Assembly: GCA_024180945.1 (NCBI GenBank)
Contig: JAKSGN010000042.1
Location: 1 to 64,000, forward strand
Direction of reading: 5' to 3'
Source: Macrophomina tecta
Lineage: Eukaryota > Ascomycota > Dothideomycetes > Botryosphaeriales > Botryosphaeriaceae
Length of the DNA: 64,000 nt
Each line of letters opens with the position of its first letter. The first letter of the stretch is position 1. A program made the position numbers and the translations under genes. The notes beneath the pieces are model-generated. The model searched no databases and was not told the DNA's origin. It saw only the letters and a program-made list of their open reading frames with translations. Of this stretch, positions 43,231 through 52,166 are shown piece after piece.

Positions 43231-43232
43231 TA

Positions 43233-43380
43233 ATGCGATGACCCGCTTACCTGGCACATCCTCGCTGTACCAAGCAGAGAGGTGCTGTCACTTGACGATA
43301 CCGGACGGCGGCATTGCCCAGCCCTCGGCGGTGACTCCCTGGATGACTGTAGCCCACTTATGATTGCCTGGCGGGACTGG
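43233..43380 (-). pseudogene. Small fragment of a T1-like transposase
   Basis: The minus strand reads PPGNHKWATVIQGVTAEGW, then QHLSAWYSEDVPG, matching the stretch NREWVTVIQGVNAKGW...HHLSAWYSDDVPR of T1. It is about 45 codons with one stop. T7 seems to have landed in it at TA. Confidence 0.75.
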
Positions 43381-43400
43381 TAGTAAGGACAATTGCATAA

Positions 43401-44621
43401 TTACAACGAAAGGGTAAATGGCATCCCGTCAATATCACTTCTAATGCGATCCTCAGCCTGCTTGATTTGGTCTTCCACGTATGAGCTCAGCTCATCCTTC
43501 GCGCTTAGCATTTGGTCATCTAGACGCACGTCGACGCAGTCGCTGACGTCCGCAAACAACCCGTCATGAACATATTCGCCTACAGTTCGTATCTCCTCTT
43601 CTACCGGATTCAGCCGCTCATCAAGTTCGACAAGTAAATTGTCCTTCAACTCATGCAAGCTACGGTCGACCGTGCGCTTCATGTTCTCCTGGATTTCTTT
43701 GACCAGGGTTTCCATCTGCGCTTTGTCCTGTCGCATGCGTTGGCCGGCCACTTCGTTCATCTCCTCGCGTAGAGTGCCTCTTAACTCATTGGCGAGGCGC
43801 TCACGGAACGCAACATCTGAAAGTAACTCTTGTTGGATCTCTTGACGAAAGCTCTCCTTGCACTCGGCGAACAGGTGAGCAGCGACTTCTCGTATCCTGT
43901 CATCGTCCGGGGCTCGCAACGGGCTTCTCTCGGCGCGGCGCTTCTTGCTGGGCTGGCGTGGTGGTGAGGATAAAGCAAGCTCGTCGTACGAGGGAGGGCT
44001 GGTCTGCTCATGACTGGCGGTGAGGGAAAGCTCTTCGACCGACACCACGCGGGCGCCTTGGCCGGAGTACAGTGTTTTCAGATCATGAGAACTTGGGACG
44101 GCCGGCCAGTCTTGGCTCCAATCAATGGCGCAGATGGATTCGAGAACAGATTTGGATAACTTGCTACTAGGGAAATAGACTGCGAAGTCGGTGATCTGTG
44201 CAAGCGATTGGATCGAGCTTAGCACTCTCCCAACTTCCTGGTTCTTCGGAACGAGAGGGCCTGGTGGGACCGTGGATGGAAGCACAACGACAACGGGCTT
44301 CCGCATCTGGAACCTTAGGCCTACGGCAGCGGATCTAAGCGCGCTTGTTACGTTATCTGGTAGGCGCGATTCTTCCTCAATACGCTCAAGGCTGTCTGGC
44401 GATATGAAGGCGAAGAGAGAAGGCTTTTGGCGCGGTAGGTTCTTGAGCTGCAGGGGTGCGCGAAGGCGCATCACGGCCGCGGAATCGCTGATATCGAGAG
44501 ACATTGTACAGGCCAAATTGCTGGTGTGCTCAACGGCGTACGACTCGGGGCATCTCCCCACAACCACGGCGGGAATGGCGGAGAGGTGGACTCGGACGGG
44601 CATGGCGTGGGACGATGGCAC
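43401..44621 (-). CDS. Orphan coiled-coil protein
   Basis: The 406-codon frame is not a transposon protein by any motif. M40 (44504, MSLDISDSAAVMRLRAP) is the more likely start. The first about 170 residues look globular (FAFISPDSLERIEEESRLP, KPVVVVLPSTVPPGPLVPKN, TDFAVYFPSSKLSKSV). A linker has PPSYDELALSSPP and a basic KKRRAERS. Then comes about 170 residues of long charged coiled coil to the end. The pattern recalls uncharacterised proteins common in Sordariomycete accessory regions (recalled, not checked). No intron is needed. Function unknown; nuclear location is possible from the basic patch. Confidence 0.6.
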   Translation of the reverse strand: MPSSHAMPVRVHLSAIPAVVVGRCPESYAVEHTSNLACTMSLDISDSAAVMRLRAPLQLKNLPRQKPSLFAFISPDSLERIEEESRLPDNVTSALRSAAVGLRFQMRKPVVVVLPSTVPPGPLVPKNQEVGRVLSSIQSLAQITDFAVYFPSSKLSKSVLESICAIDWSQDWPAVPSSHDLKTLYSGQGARVVSVEELSLTASHEQTSPPSYDELALSSPPRQPSKKRRAERSPLRAPDDDRIREVAAHLFAECKESFRQEIQQELLSDVAFRERLANELRGTLREEMNEVAGQRMRQDKAQMETLVKEIQENMKRTVDRSLHELKDNLLVELDERLNPVEEEIRTVGEYVHDGLFADVSDCVDVRLDDQMLSAKDELSSYVEDQIKQAEDRIRSDIDGMPFTLSL

Positions 44622-45535
44622 GACGAGGGTTTGACGGCGGCAGGCAGGACCTATAAGACGGCGTTAGTGGCGCCGCAAACAGTGCAGAAAACGAAGCCCC
44701 TCTGTAGAGGATCCCGCCCACCCAGGCTTTGGAGTGCTTGGAGCAGCCTTGACTCCGTCTGAAGGCCGAGTTCCCGCACGCGACGGACCGCAGGCAACGG
44801 ACCCAGCTCGAGTATCGATGAATAGCGGCATGGCGACTGCCCCTTGTACAGACCCCAGTCCTTCTGCCAAAGGGACCCGGACGGACGTTTGGCAGGTAGG
44901 AAGCTGGATGGATGGCCTGCTCACGAGAAACACGAGAGGTAGTCTTCTGCGTAGTGCGTGCGCGACTACCCGCGGGGGCGGGTACCTTTGGGCCTGGCCA
45001 CTGCGACGAGGGATAAGGATGGAAGCGGCAGCGCGATGATGAAATGTTGGCCGGAGAGGTGCAGGATTAATGGTGGTGACGAAGGACGGGATGCGGAGGA
45101 TGAGACAGACGGGCGCAAGAGAAGGCCGGGCTCCCGAGGCTTGGCGTTCAGCGCTAGGCCTAAAACGTCGAGCCACTACTCCCCAGCCTCCTGGCAGCAA
45201 GCGAAGACCTCCCAGTGCTCTACTGTGCTGCATCCTTGGGGAGCAGTCTATGCAGAATGGAGCAGACCAAAATCCGCGGAAGCATCGAAGTCGGGCGCGA
45301 CCAAAGTGGAGCGGAGCGGGTGCATGATAGACCGGAACTGCACATCCGCGGCCTTTTGTGGAGACTACTCCACGCAGTAGACACCATTGATTCGCACCTG
45401 GCAAATCTCCGATATCTGACGGCCAAAAGGTGCCCTGCTCGTTTTCCGTGTATTTGCGAGGGACTGAAGCGCAACAAGAAAGCAGATGCTGACACTTGTA
45501 GTATGAAAGCAAATAAAGACGAAGTTCTCTAAGCG
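44622..45535. other. GC-rich stretch without recognised gene
   Basis: Long open frames exist on both strands (a 282-codon frame on the minus strand, 44664-45512), but none shows a domain, and composition suggests overlap by chance. It probably includes the 5' region of the orphan gene. Confidence 0.4.
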
Positions 45536-45537
45536 TA

Positions 45538-45946
45538 ACGTAGGTGGCAAGCGAGCCGCCCAGGCAAGCGAGCCACCCACCTCATCAACTTTCTACGCCT
45601 TTGCACGCGTATAACTCCACAGCACACGATAATACTATCTAATCAACGAAGGATATTATTGTGTAGTATTTACAGTATCCTTCTGGCACGTACGTGAATT
45701 ATGCCCTGGCTCTCTGCAGCGCCCACAGCGCGCTATTTGCTGCCTGCTCACACCTGATCGAGCCTTGCCTTGACGCGTTTCGCCCTCAAGCTGCTCACCA
45801 ACGTCCTTTTGAGTAATAATTTCCTCGCCCTCCGTCTTTGTTAACGCATCTTGCTTCTGGATCCGCTTTTTTTTGCGCTGTCTACGCTTTGTGGCGGCCT
45901 CATTTGCCTTCTCTAGGCTAGAGACCCGATCGCGTAGCAACTGTTG
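45538..45946 (-). pseudogene. Transposon T5, 3' end fragment
   Basis: The left TIR ACGTAGGTGGCAAGCGAGCC, with AAGCGAGCC twice and TA at 45536-45537, is followed by the last about 90 codons of a T3-like transposase (LLRDRVSSLEKANEAATK, knuckle CGRCREPGHNSRTC). It is cut at about 45946. The 140 bases to 46089 are unassigned. Confidence 0.82.
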
Positions 45947-46089
45947 GATTGGATGGGGTCGCAATCACCAGATGATAAGTGGCATAAATTAGGAGGGAGA
46001 GGCTCAGGAGTCGCCTCTTATCCTCAGAATCTAAGGCTAACTACTTTGGGATGCATCTGTGCGCTCGTGTATAGCCATATTCCAACACC

Positions 46090-47101
46090 TTCGCAGTTGA
46101 CTGAGGTCCGCCGTCCACCACTTCTTCACGTATGGTGACGGTCTCGCTTTAGGGATGCAGCGCCGCAGTGCTGCCGAGACCGTTTCTAATAGATAGTTGG
46201 TGAAGCTTTCCATGTCCTGGGCATCTGGAGGAGGCTCCTTAACAAGTGTCTTTCTCATCTCGCTTCTAACGGCCTCCCAGTTGGCACTGCGGAACGTGTA
46301 TTGCGCTTCCAGTTCCTGGTAAGGCACGTCAGTCTCAAAATATGTCTCGATAGCCAGATGATCACGTCCGTATGCCGTGCTAGTAGGGCTACAGTTGCTC
46401 ATCTCTTCCGTTAGTTGGGGCGACGCTAGGATAAGATCGATCGTAGAGCTGTGTCCGGCCGACTCGTACGTGACCGTGCCTCTAGGCAGCAGGCTCTGCA
46501 GGTGAAAGTCCTCCATAAAGTCGATTATCGGCGCGCCTTCTCCGTTGCGCGGCGAGCTGTATACTAGATCGCCTCCCCATAATTGATCGTGTCTGTTAAA
46601 GTCACCGCAGATGAGGAGCTCTAGTACCCCGTTGGTTTGGCTTCCTACCTGTGTGATTGCCGTTCGCAGGTGCTCAAGCGCGCTGGTGAGTTCCGGGTCG
46701 TCCACGTTCTCCTTCTTGGCGACGTACACGGCTGCCACGAACACGATCCGGTCCCGTAGCGTAATAACTGCGGCTGTAATGTCGGCAGAGGGTACTGCTA
46801 TCTGCCTGGCTTGCGTGTCTTTGCGGATCCACAACATTGAACGAACGGGATAGCGACTATGTCGCGACGTCGTCGGCAGTAGTTGCTTCCAGTATGAATG
46901 AGTGACTGGTACTGCCATGGTCTCGCCGCCAGGCCCGCGAAAGCAGCTTGGCTTCGAGATGAAAATAACGCTGAAATCGCTGAGGTCTTCGTCGTTTAGT
47001 AGGCTATACTGCGCTGTTCCGCTCTTTCCTAAGTTCGCGTGAATCACCTTGAGCGACCTACTCATTACGCTGGTGAAGCATTTCGCGCAAGAGCTTGTCA
47101 T
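46090..47101 (-). pseudogene. LINE A ORF2, endonuclease domain only (copy 2)
   Basis: The first about 335 residues match copy 1 (ICGDFNRHD, STIDLILAS, YGRDHLAIE), then homology stops after WTADLSQLRR, where unrelated sequence adds a short tail. Differences from copy 1 are few except for a cluster near 46545-46620. No polymerase domain remains. Confidence 0.85.
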
Positions 47102-48345
47102 ACTCTGGGCAGCCTCTGTAGTCTGCCCTATGCGGACCGCCGCAAGCGGCGCACTTTACCGTCGTCGACGAGCAGCCGTCCTCCCTGTGGCCGACGCCTG
47201 CGCATTTCGCGCATCGTTCTTCTCCTCGGCAGCGGAACTGCAGATGGTCGTAGCTCTGGCACTTAAAGCAGCGTCTTGGACGCGGGCGGTGTTCAAACAC
47301 ATTAGTATACGCCGCCTCTCCGCCTACATCGATCACTCTCCTGGCAAGGAGTGAGTCGGCCTCGCTCTTCTTAGCAAGGTAAATCACCGCCGACCCGTAG
47401 AGGCGGCTGCTTGGCTTGCTCAGCCAACGGACCTGCGTTACTTCGACGTCGTTCTCGGTGCCAATCTTCTCGCATGCATCGGCGCGCACCGTAGTGCGGT
47501 CATCGTTCAGAATGGCTAGCTTGTTGACATTGTCTACCTTGACTGGGTGCCACTGGCGACCCCGGATCCTCGCCCCACGGAAGGCCGTCTCCAGCCATCC
47601 GAGGTTCGACCTGACGAGCTCTTCGTCCTCTTCCGTCCTAAAGAAAACGCGTACCTTGGCCGCTTCGTTCGGGTTCCTTGTGATTCCGCAGCACTTGACC
47701 TCCTTTGTGGCTTCTTGATTCTCTAGCGCTATCTGCAGCCGCGCGCGAACATCCCCAGGGCTTGCGGTCTCGACGTTGGCGTTGGTGAGATCGAGCTCGA
47801 TCGCGGGCGGCATCATCTGAGCCTTAGGGACAATCGCGTGGTTCGTGCGCACTGGGACAGCGGCGATGGACGACGGGCTGGTATTTGCTGGTGTCGGCGG
47901 ACCTCCTCGGAGCACGTTCGCGTACGTGGCGTTGATCTGGGACTGCGAGCTTAGGTTCCTGCGCGTCGACTCTACGAGAGCCGCCAACTGCTTCTCTATC
48001 TTCCCCATGCGTTCCTCCATCTTGGCCTGCGTTTCCTCAGACGTCTCGAGCGCGCTGCGCAGGCGCCTGATCTCGTCTTCGTTCCTGGCCACCTGCTCCG
48101 TAAGCTCTTCATTTCCGCTCGGCAAGCCGGTCATTCTGCGTAACAATGACATTGAGCAGGCCAATAACGTCGTCCAGGGTAGAATCGCAAGGTGGGTCGG
48201 ATACGGTAGTCGCGCGAGCCCTTCGCTGCCCCGTTGGTTTCCCGGTATGGAGGGCACGATAGTCGGGGCATTCCTGAAGGCGCGCAGCGCGTCGCGACGC
48301 GCCAACGGTCGCGTATCCGCCCCCACCATCTTCGTCGGCAGACAT
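47058..48345 (-). pseudogene. LINE A ORF1, copy 2, single frameshift
   Basis: It starts at ATG 48345 (MSADEDGGGGYATVG), runs to NDRLAER, then changes frame at about 48112, where TTT replaces the TT of copy 1; after that NEELTEQVARNEDEIR continues to the three zinc knuckles and the stop inside the ORF2 start. Copy 1 is broken at a different place, so the shared intact form can be inferred from comparing the two. Confidence 0.85.
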
Positions 48346-48515
48346 TGTAGGGCCGAGAAATTCGAATTCGCGCTAAAAGTTGTTCGTAGGGTTTCAGTAG
48401 GCACTTCTGGATGTCCTTGAAAGATGACGGTACAGCAGGATGAGGTGACAGGTGGTGAAGGATTTGCAGGGTTTGTCGAGCGCGAGCTCATCATTCGTCC
48501 TGTGATGTATCACGC

Positions 48516-48545
48516 TAAGCGAGCCAATCATGATTGGCTCGCTTA
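48516..48545. repeat. Perfect 30-bp palindrome
   Basis: Two arms of 15 bases, TAAGCGAGCCAATCA and its inverse, meet without spacer. The outer bases AAGCGAGCC equal the iterated motif of the T3/T5 TIRs. A CCAAT box sits in each arm. It lies about 160 bp upstream of LINE A copy 2. Confidence 0.85.
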
Positions 48546-48650
48546 ATATTAGCGTTGTCTCCGTGATGCATGGAGGTTCGCACTGCTGCCCGAAGCCTGC
48601 GACAGACTGTTACGGCACAGCCTTCACGGGAGTATAGAAAGGAAGGTGGG

Positions 48651-51600
48651 GTGATGATGATGATGATGATGATGAGTTCATAGACCGTCCCAGCCGCCGA
48701 AGGCAGCTATGCGGCATGCGGCCGGCTCTACTGCGCCCGCTAGGCCCGTTCGAGCCTAAGCGAGGCAGTGGAGCTGGCCCACTATCTATTCTGCATACCT
48801 CTACATGTCTCTTGGCGCTGCAGCTTCCCGCAGTGCCAGGTGCCTCCGCAAACTATCCCGTCTTCCTCCAGTGTCAAGCTTCATGCTGTGCGTACGATGT
48901 CGCTCCAAATTGCCCAAGGAGCTTGGTTGCCATCATGAATTTTGCTGCTGCTATAGCTGTGCTGCGCTGGCTCAGCAGCTTCCTCAGGTCCGTTGTCCAG
49001 CATCTCCGCCCGCTGTTGTCCGGCATACGGAAGGAGAGTCTTAGCCCGTCGAACTTGCTACACGTGTACAGCACGTGGCTGACTGTCTGCAGTCCATGCT
49101 CGCAGTCGCATTCACCAGATTCTATACCTGGCACTTTCCTCTGATGGAGGAAGTGCCGTAGGCCAATCTTACCGGTTCTCATTTGTGTGATCAGCGAGCC
49201 TAGCGCCCTTGATGTGCCGCGGTAGAGCTCTAGTGACTTTCTTGTCGGTTCAGGCGCCACTTTAAAGAGCTGCCGGCCTCGTTCACTATCGCGCCAGGTC
49301 TGTTTCCATTCGTCCATCACCACCTGGTTGATGGCTTGCTTGAGTGCTGCCACCAAGCTCGTTCGTGTGCGGCATTGCGTTCTATGCTCCACGGCGCGGC
49401 CCTCCCGGGCTGCCGCTTTAGCGAGTTTGTCAGCCTCTTCGTTGCCCGGCACTCCCTGGTGCGCGGGGATCCAGTGGAAGCCCACAGATGCACCCTTCTG
49501 CTGGAGCCCTGTCAGCTTCGCGATGATGGAGCTCAGTAGATATTGCCCGGACTGCTCGCCAGGTGTCACGAGTGCGCGCAGCGCTGCTTGATTGTCAGTG
49601 AACACAGCTATCTTTCGCTTGCCATGAACCATCTCAGCTCCTGCGAGCTCGAGAGCCATTACTAAGCCCTGGAGCTCGGCAGCAAAGACTGTCGTAGCCT
49701 TTATAGTGCCCATATACTTCGTGCGCCTCGTTTTAGCGGTAGGAGCTGTCGCAGCTGCACCGACATGGCCGTCTATTGCGCTGCCGTCAGTGTAGATGGC
49801 CAGCGTCTCCATGTCTTTTCTGGTCCGATCGTGCTGACATATCGCTAGCTCGCGTGATTTTGCTATGCACACGTCAGCCGGCTTCTGCCATGGGGGGAAG
49901 AGATGTGGCAGCCTCTGTTCAGTATTTGCTAGTAGGCCATCCAGCCGCTCGTTCCAGTACTCCCTGATCCTTAGCATCGGGCTGCGCATGTCTGGGCAGT
50001 CGCGCTTTCTCGAGTCCCACGTGCGTTCTGTGAGCTGGATCAGTTGCCGGTATAGCGGTGTCGATGCTATCCGCAGGAACGCCTCGCCCATGTACTTCCT
50101 GACTGTCTGCGCCGCGGGTAGTAGGAATAGCTCGACGTCGAGCGCCGCTTTTGATGTAGCTCTGAAGGCGCCGGCTATGATTCGAGCCGCCCGATATTGA
50201 ATCGCTTCTACGGTGTCTGCGAGCCGAGCTTCCATTGATTTGCTGCGTGGCTTTCCAAGGGCCCAGATGCTGCAGCAGTACAGAATCCGTGGTAGGATGA
50301 TGGATCTGTAGATCTGGCGTAGGCCGAGCGTGGGTATCCCCCACGTCGAACCCGCAATGCTTGACAGTGCTGTCAGCGCTGTGGTTGCTCGGGCTTGCAG
50401 CTGCTGGACATGCGTCTTGCCGCTCAGCTTCTGATCGAGGAACACTCCTAGGAAGCGGCAGCTGTCGCTGGGGCTGAGGTATCGACCTCCGAGGGTGATG
50501 CCTTGCTCCGTGTTAAACCGCGCGGGAGTCTTCGTAAAGTGCGTCAGTTCGTATTTCTTTACGGCAAAGACTGACGCGTGCTTAGCTGCCCATCTCTCCG
50601 CCTGGGCATGGGCTTTGGTGAGGAGTCGACAGTTCTCTTCAGTAGACGGGCTGATTGCGAGCAGATTCACGTCATCTATGTATCCGATTACCATGACTCC
50701 CTGTGCTGCGCATATTTCGAGGAGGTCTGCATTGTAGAAGAGGTACAGCATTGGTGAGAGCGGCGAGCCTTGCGGGATGCCGGATGGGGTGCCGTAGCAC
50801 GCTTCTGCGCCGTCGCTAAGCTTAAGTTTTGTCTGTCTTTCGGAGAGGAAGCTTCTGATCCACTCAAGCGCCCTACCGCCTATACGTCTTTTGCGCAAGT
50901 TGTGTAGGAGGCGGGGGTGAGAGACGTTGTCGTACGCGCCAGAAACGTCTAGCTGGAGGAGGGTTGCCACTCGCGGCTCTGCCGAGTTCCACGCGCTGTG
51001 CACCGTCTCGACCAGTAGGTGTACGGCTTGCTCGGTGGAGCGGCCGCGACGACCCCCAATGTGGCTCTGGGGTAGGAGATCGAAGCGCTCGACGAGGTAG
51101 CTCATGCGCCTCGCTATGATGGATTCCAGGATCTTGCCGATCGTGTTGGTGAGTGCGATTGGCCGATAGGACTTGGGGTCCGTGTAGTCGTCTTTCTTGT
51201 GTTTACGGAGCGCCAGCGTGATCGACTGTCTAAACTGGCCTGGGCAGTGTCCCAGCCTCAGGCTTGCGTTGTACACCGTTGTAAGAGTGGGAATCAGGGC
51301 GGGTCCAAGCTGTTGGAGGATGCCATTCGGGATGCCGTCTGGGCCTGGTGCCTTCCACGGCTTCGCTCTCTGCATGGCCAGCCTCACCTCCTCCGCCGTG
51401 ATGTCCGGCCAGGGCGTCTCTTGTGGGTAGATAAATCCTTCTATGTCAGACAGGTCCGCTTGCGGGGGCTCGGGGAAGAAGGCCTCCCGGAGGGTGTCGA
51501 GTTTCTCCTTTGGCTGTTCTGCATAGCTCGAGTCTGGCCTCCTTAGAGCTGGCATGTGGCTTGATTGGTTTGTTTCCCGGTTCTGAGCCCACTTGGCCAA

Positions 51601-52164
51601 TCTCCAGATGCCGTTATCCTTTGTTGCTGCAGTCTCGATCTTCGTCCGATGGTCCTGCTGCAGCGCTTTTTGAATCAGCCTGCCTCTCTTGTTCCTCGTC
51701 GAACGGTATCTCTCCCAGTCGTCCTCCGACCGTGTTCTCTGCCAGATCCTGCGCAGCCTCCGCGTCTCCATCTGGACCTCCTTGCACTCTTTTGTCCACC
51801 CTGATATCGACTGCGGCGATACTCGCAGCGGCGGGGTCGATGTTTCAATCGCCTCTTTGATGGCTTGGATCAGGGCGCCCGTGAGATTCTCGAGTGCCTC
51901 AACCGAGCGTGGCGGTTTTGCCGAAGGGAGGTTTTTCTCGAATGTCTGCTTGAGCTTCGTGGTGTCTGTACTTTTCCAGTTCGGCCTTGCTTCCAGTGGG
52001 CGCCTCGGCGGGGGCAGGTCCACAACCGTACTTATGGGAATGTGGTCCGAGTCTTGCTGGAGGTCCTCTCTCACCTGGCACTTGACTAGGTGCTCAAGAA
52101 TGCCTGCCGTCATGAACGCCAGGTCTATGGTGGTTTGGGCGCAGGCTGGATTATGATAATTTAT
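48651..52164 (-). mobile_element. LINE C copy L3, 5'-truncated
   Basis: It has nearly all of ORF2, a 3' UTR shared with L4 and L5, and a (CAT)n tail at about 48654-48674. The 5' side ends at the TA where T2-B begins, so ORF1 and the first half of the endonuclease are missing. Confidence 0.87.
48874..52164 (-). CDS. LINE C ORF2, partial: endonuclease end, reverse transcriptase, RNase H
   Basis: The frame is open from 52164 (no start, cut by T2-B) to the stop at 48874, about 1096 codons. It begins inside the endonuclease (TTIDLAFMTAG, DSDHIPIST). The reverse transcriptase follows (KPWKAPGPDGIPNGIL, QLDVSGAYDNVSH, GIPQGSPLSPMLYLFYNAD, catalytic GYIDDVNLL). Then RNase H keeps all catalytic positions: IYTDGSAIDG, FAAELQGLVMA, VFTDNQAALRAL, WIPAHQGVPGNEEADKLA. 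The C-terminal CDCEHGLQTVSHVLYTC is a zinc-knuckle-like end. It is intact apart from the missing N-terminus. It contrasts with LINE A, whose RNase H is degenerate. Confidence 0.9.
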   Translation of the reverse strand: MNYHNPACAQTTIDLAFMTAGILEHLVKCQVREDLQQDSDHIPISTVVDLPPPRRPLEARPNWKSTDTTKLKQTFEKNLPSAKPPRSVEALENLTGALIQAIKEAIETSTPPLRVSPQSISGWTKECKEVQMETRRLRRIWQRTRSEDDWERYRSTRNKRGRLIQKALQQDHRTKIETAATKDNGIWRLAKWAQNRETNQSSHMPALRRPDSSYAEQPKEKLDTLREAFFPEPPQADLSDIEGFIYPQETPWPDITAEEVRLAMQRAKPWKAPGPDGIPNGILQQLGPALIPTLTTVYNASLRLGHCPGQFRQSITLALRKHKKDDYTDPKSYRPIALTNTIGKILESIIARRMSYLVERFDLLPQSHIGGRRGRSTEQAVHLLVETVHSAWNSAEPRVATLLQLDVSGAYDNVSHPRLLHNLRKRRIGGRALEWIRSFLSERQTKLKLSDGAEACYGTPSGIPQGSPLSPMLYLFYNADLLEICAAQGVMVIGYIDDVNLLAISPSTEENCRLLTKAHAQAERWAAKHASVFAVKKYELTHFTKTPARFNTEQGITLGGRYLSPSDSCRFLGVFLDQKLSGKTHVQQLQARATTALTALSSIAGSTWGIPTLGLRQIYRSIILPRILYCCSIWALGKPRSKSMEARLADTVEAIQYRAARIIAGAFRATSKAALDVELFLLPAAQTVRKYMGEAFLRIASTPLYRQLIQLTERTWDSRKRDCPDMRSPMLRIREYWNERLDGLLANTEQRLPHLFPPWQKPADVCIAKSRELAICQHDRTRKDMETLAIYTDGSAIDGHVGAAATAPTAKTRRTKYMGTIKATTVFAAELQGLVMALELAGAEMVHGKRKIAVFTDNQAALRALVTPGEQSGQYLLSSIIAKLTGLQQKGASVGFHWIPAHQGVPGNEEADKLAKAAAREGRAVEHRTQCRTRTSLVAALKQAINQVVMDEWKQTWRDSERGRQLFKVAPEPTRKSLELYRGTSRALGSLITQMRTGKIGLRHFLHQRKVPGIESGECDCEHGLQTVSHVLYTCSKFDGLRLSFRMPDNSGRRCWTTDLRKLLSQRSTAIAAAKFMMATKLLGQFGATSYAQHEA

Positions 52165-52166
52165 TA

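Larger units (their letters stand above)
46090..48358 (-). mobile_element. LINE A copy 2, 3'-truncated
   Basis: Nearly identical to copy 1 from 3245 to about 5512, on the same strand. It breaks at 46090, in the middle of ORF2. The 5' end coincides with that of copy 1. The lost part holds the reverse transcriptase, so it is not mobile on its own. Confidence 0.85.

Noticed and set aside
44664..45512. 282-codon minus-strand frame as a gene
   Set aside because: No domain or signal; the opposite strand is equally open, so composition explains it.
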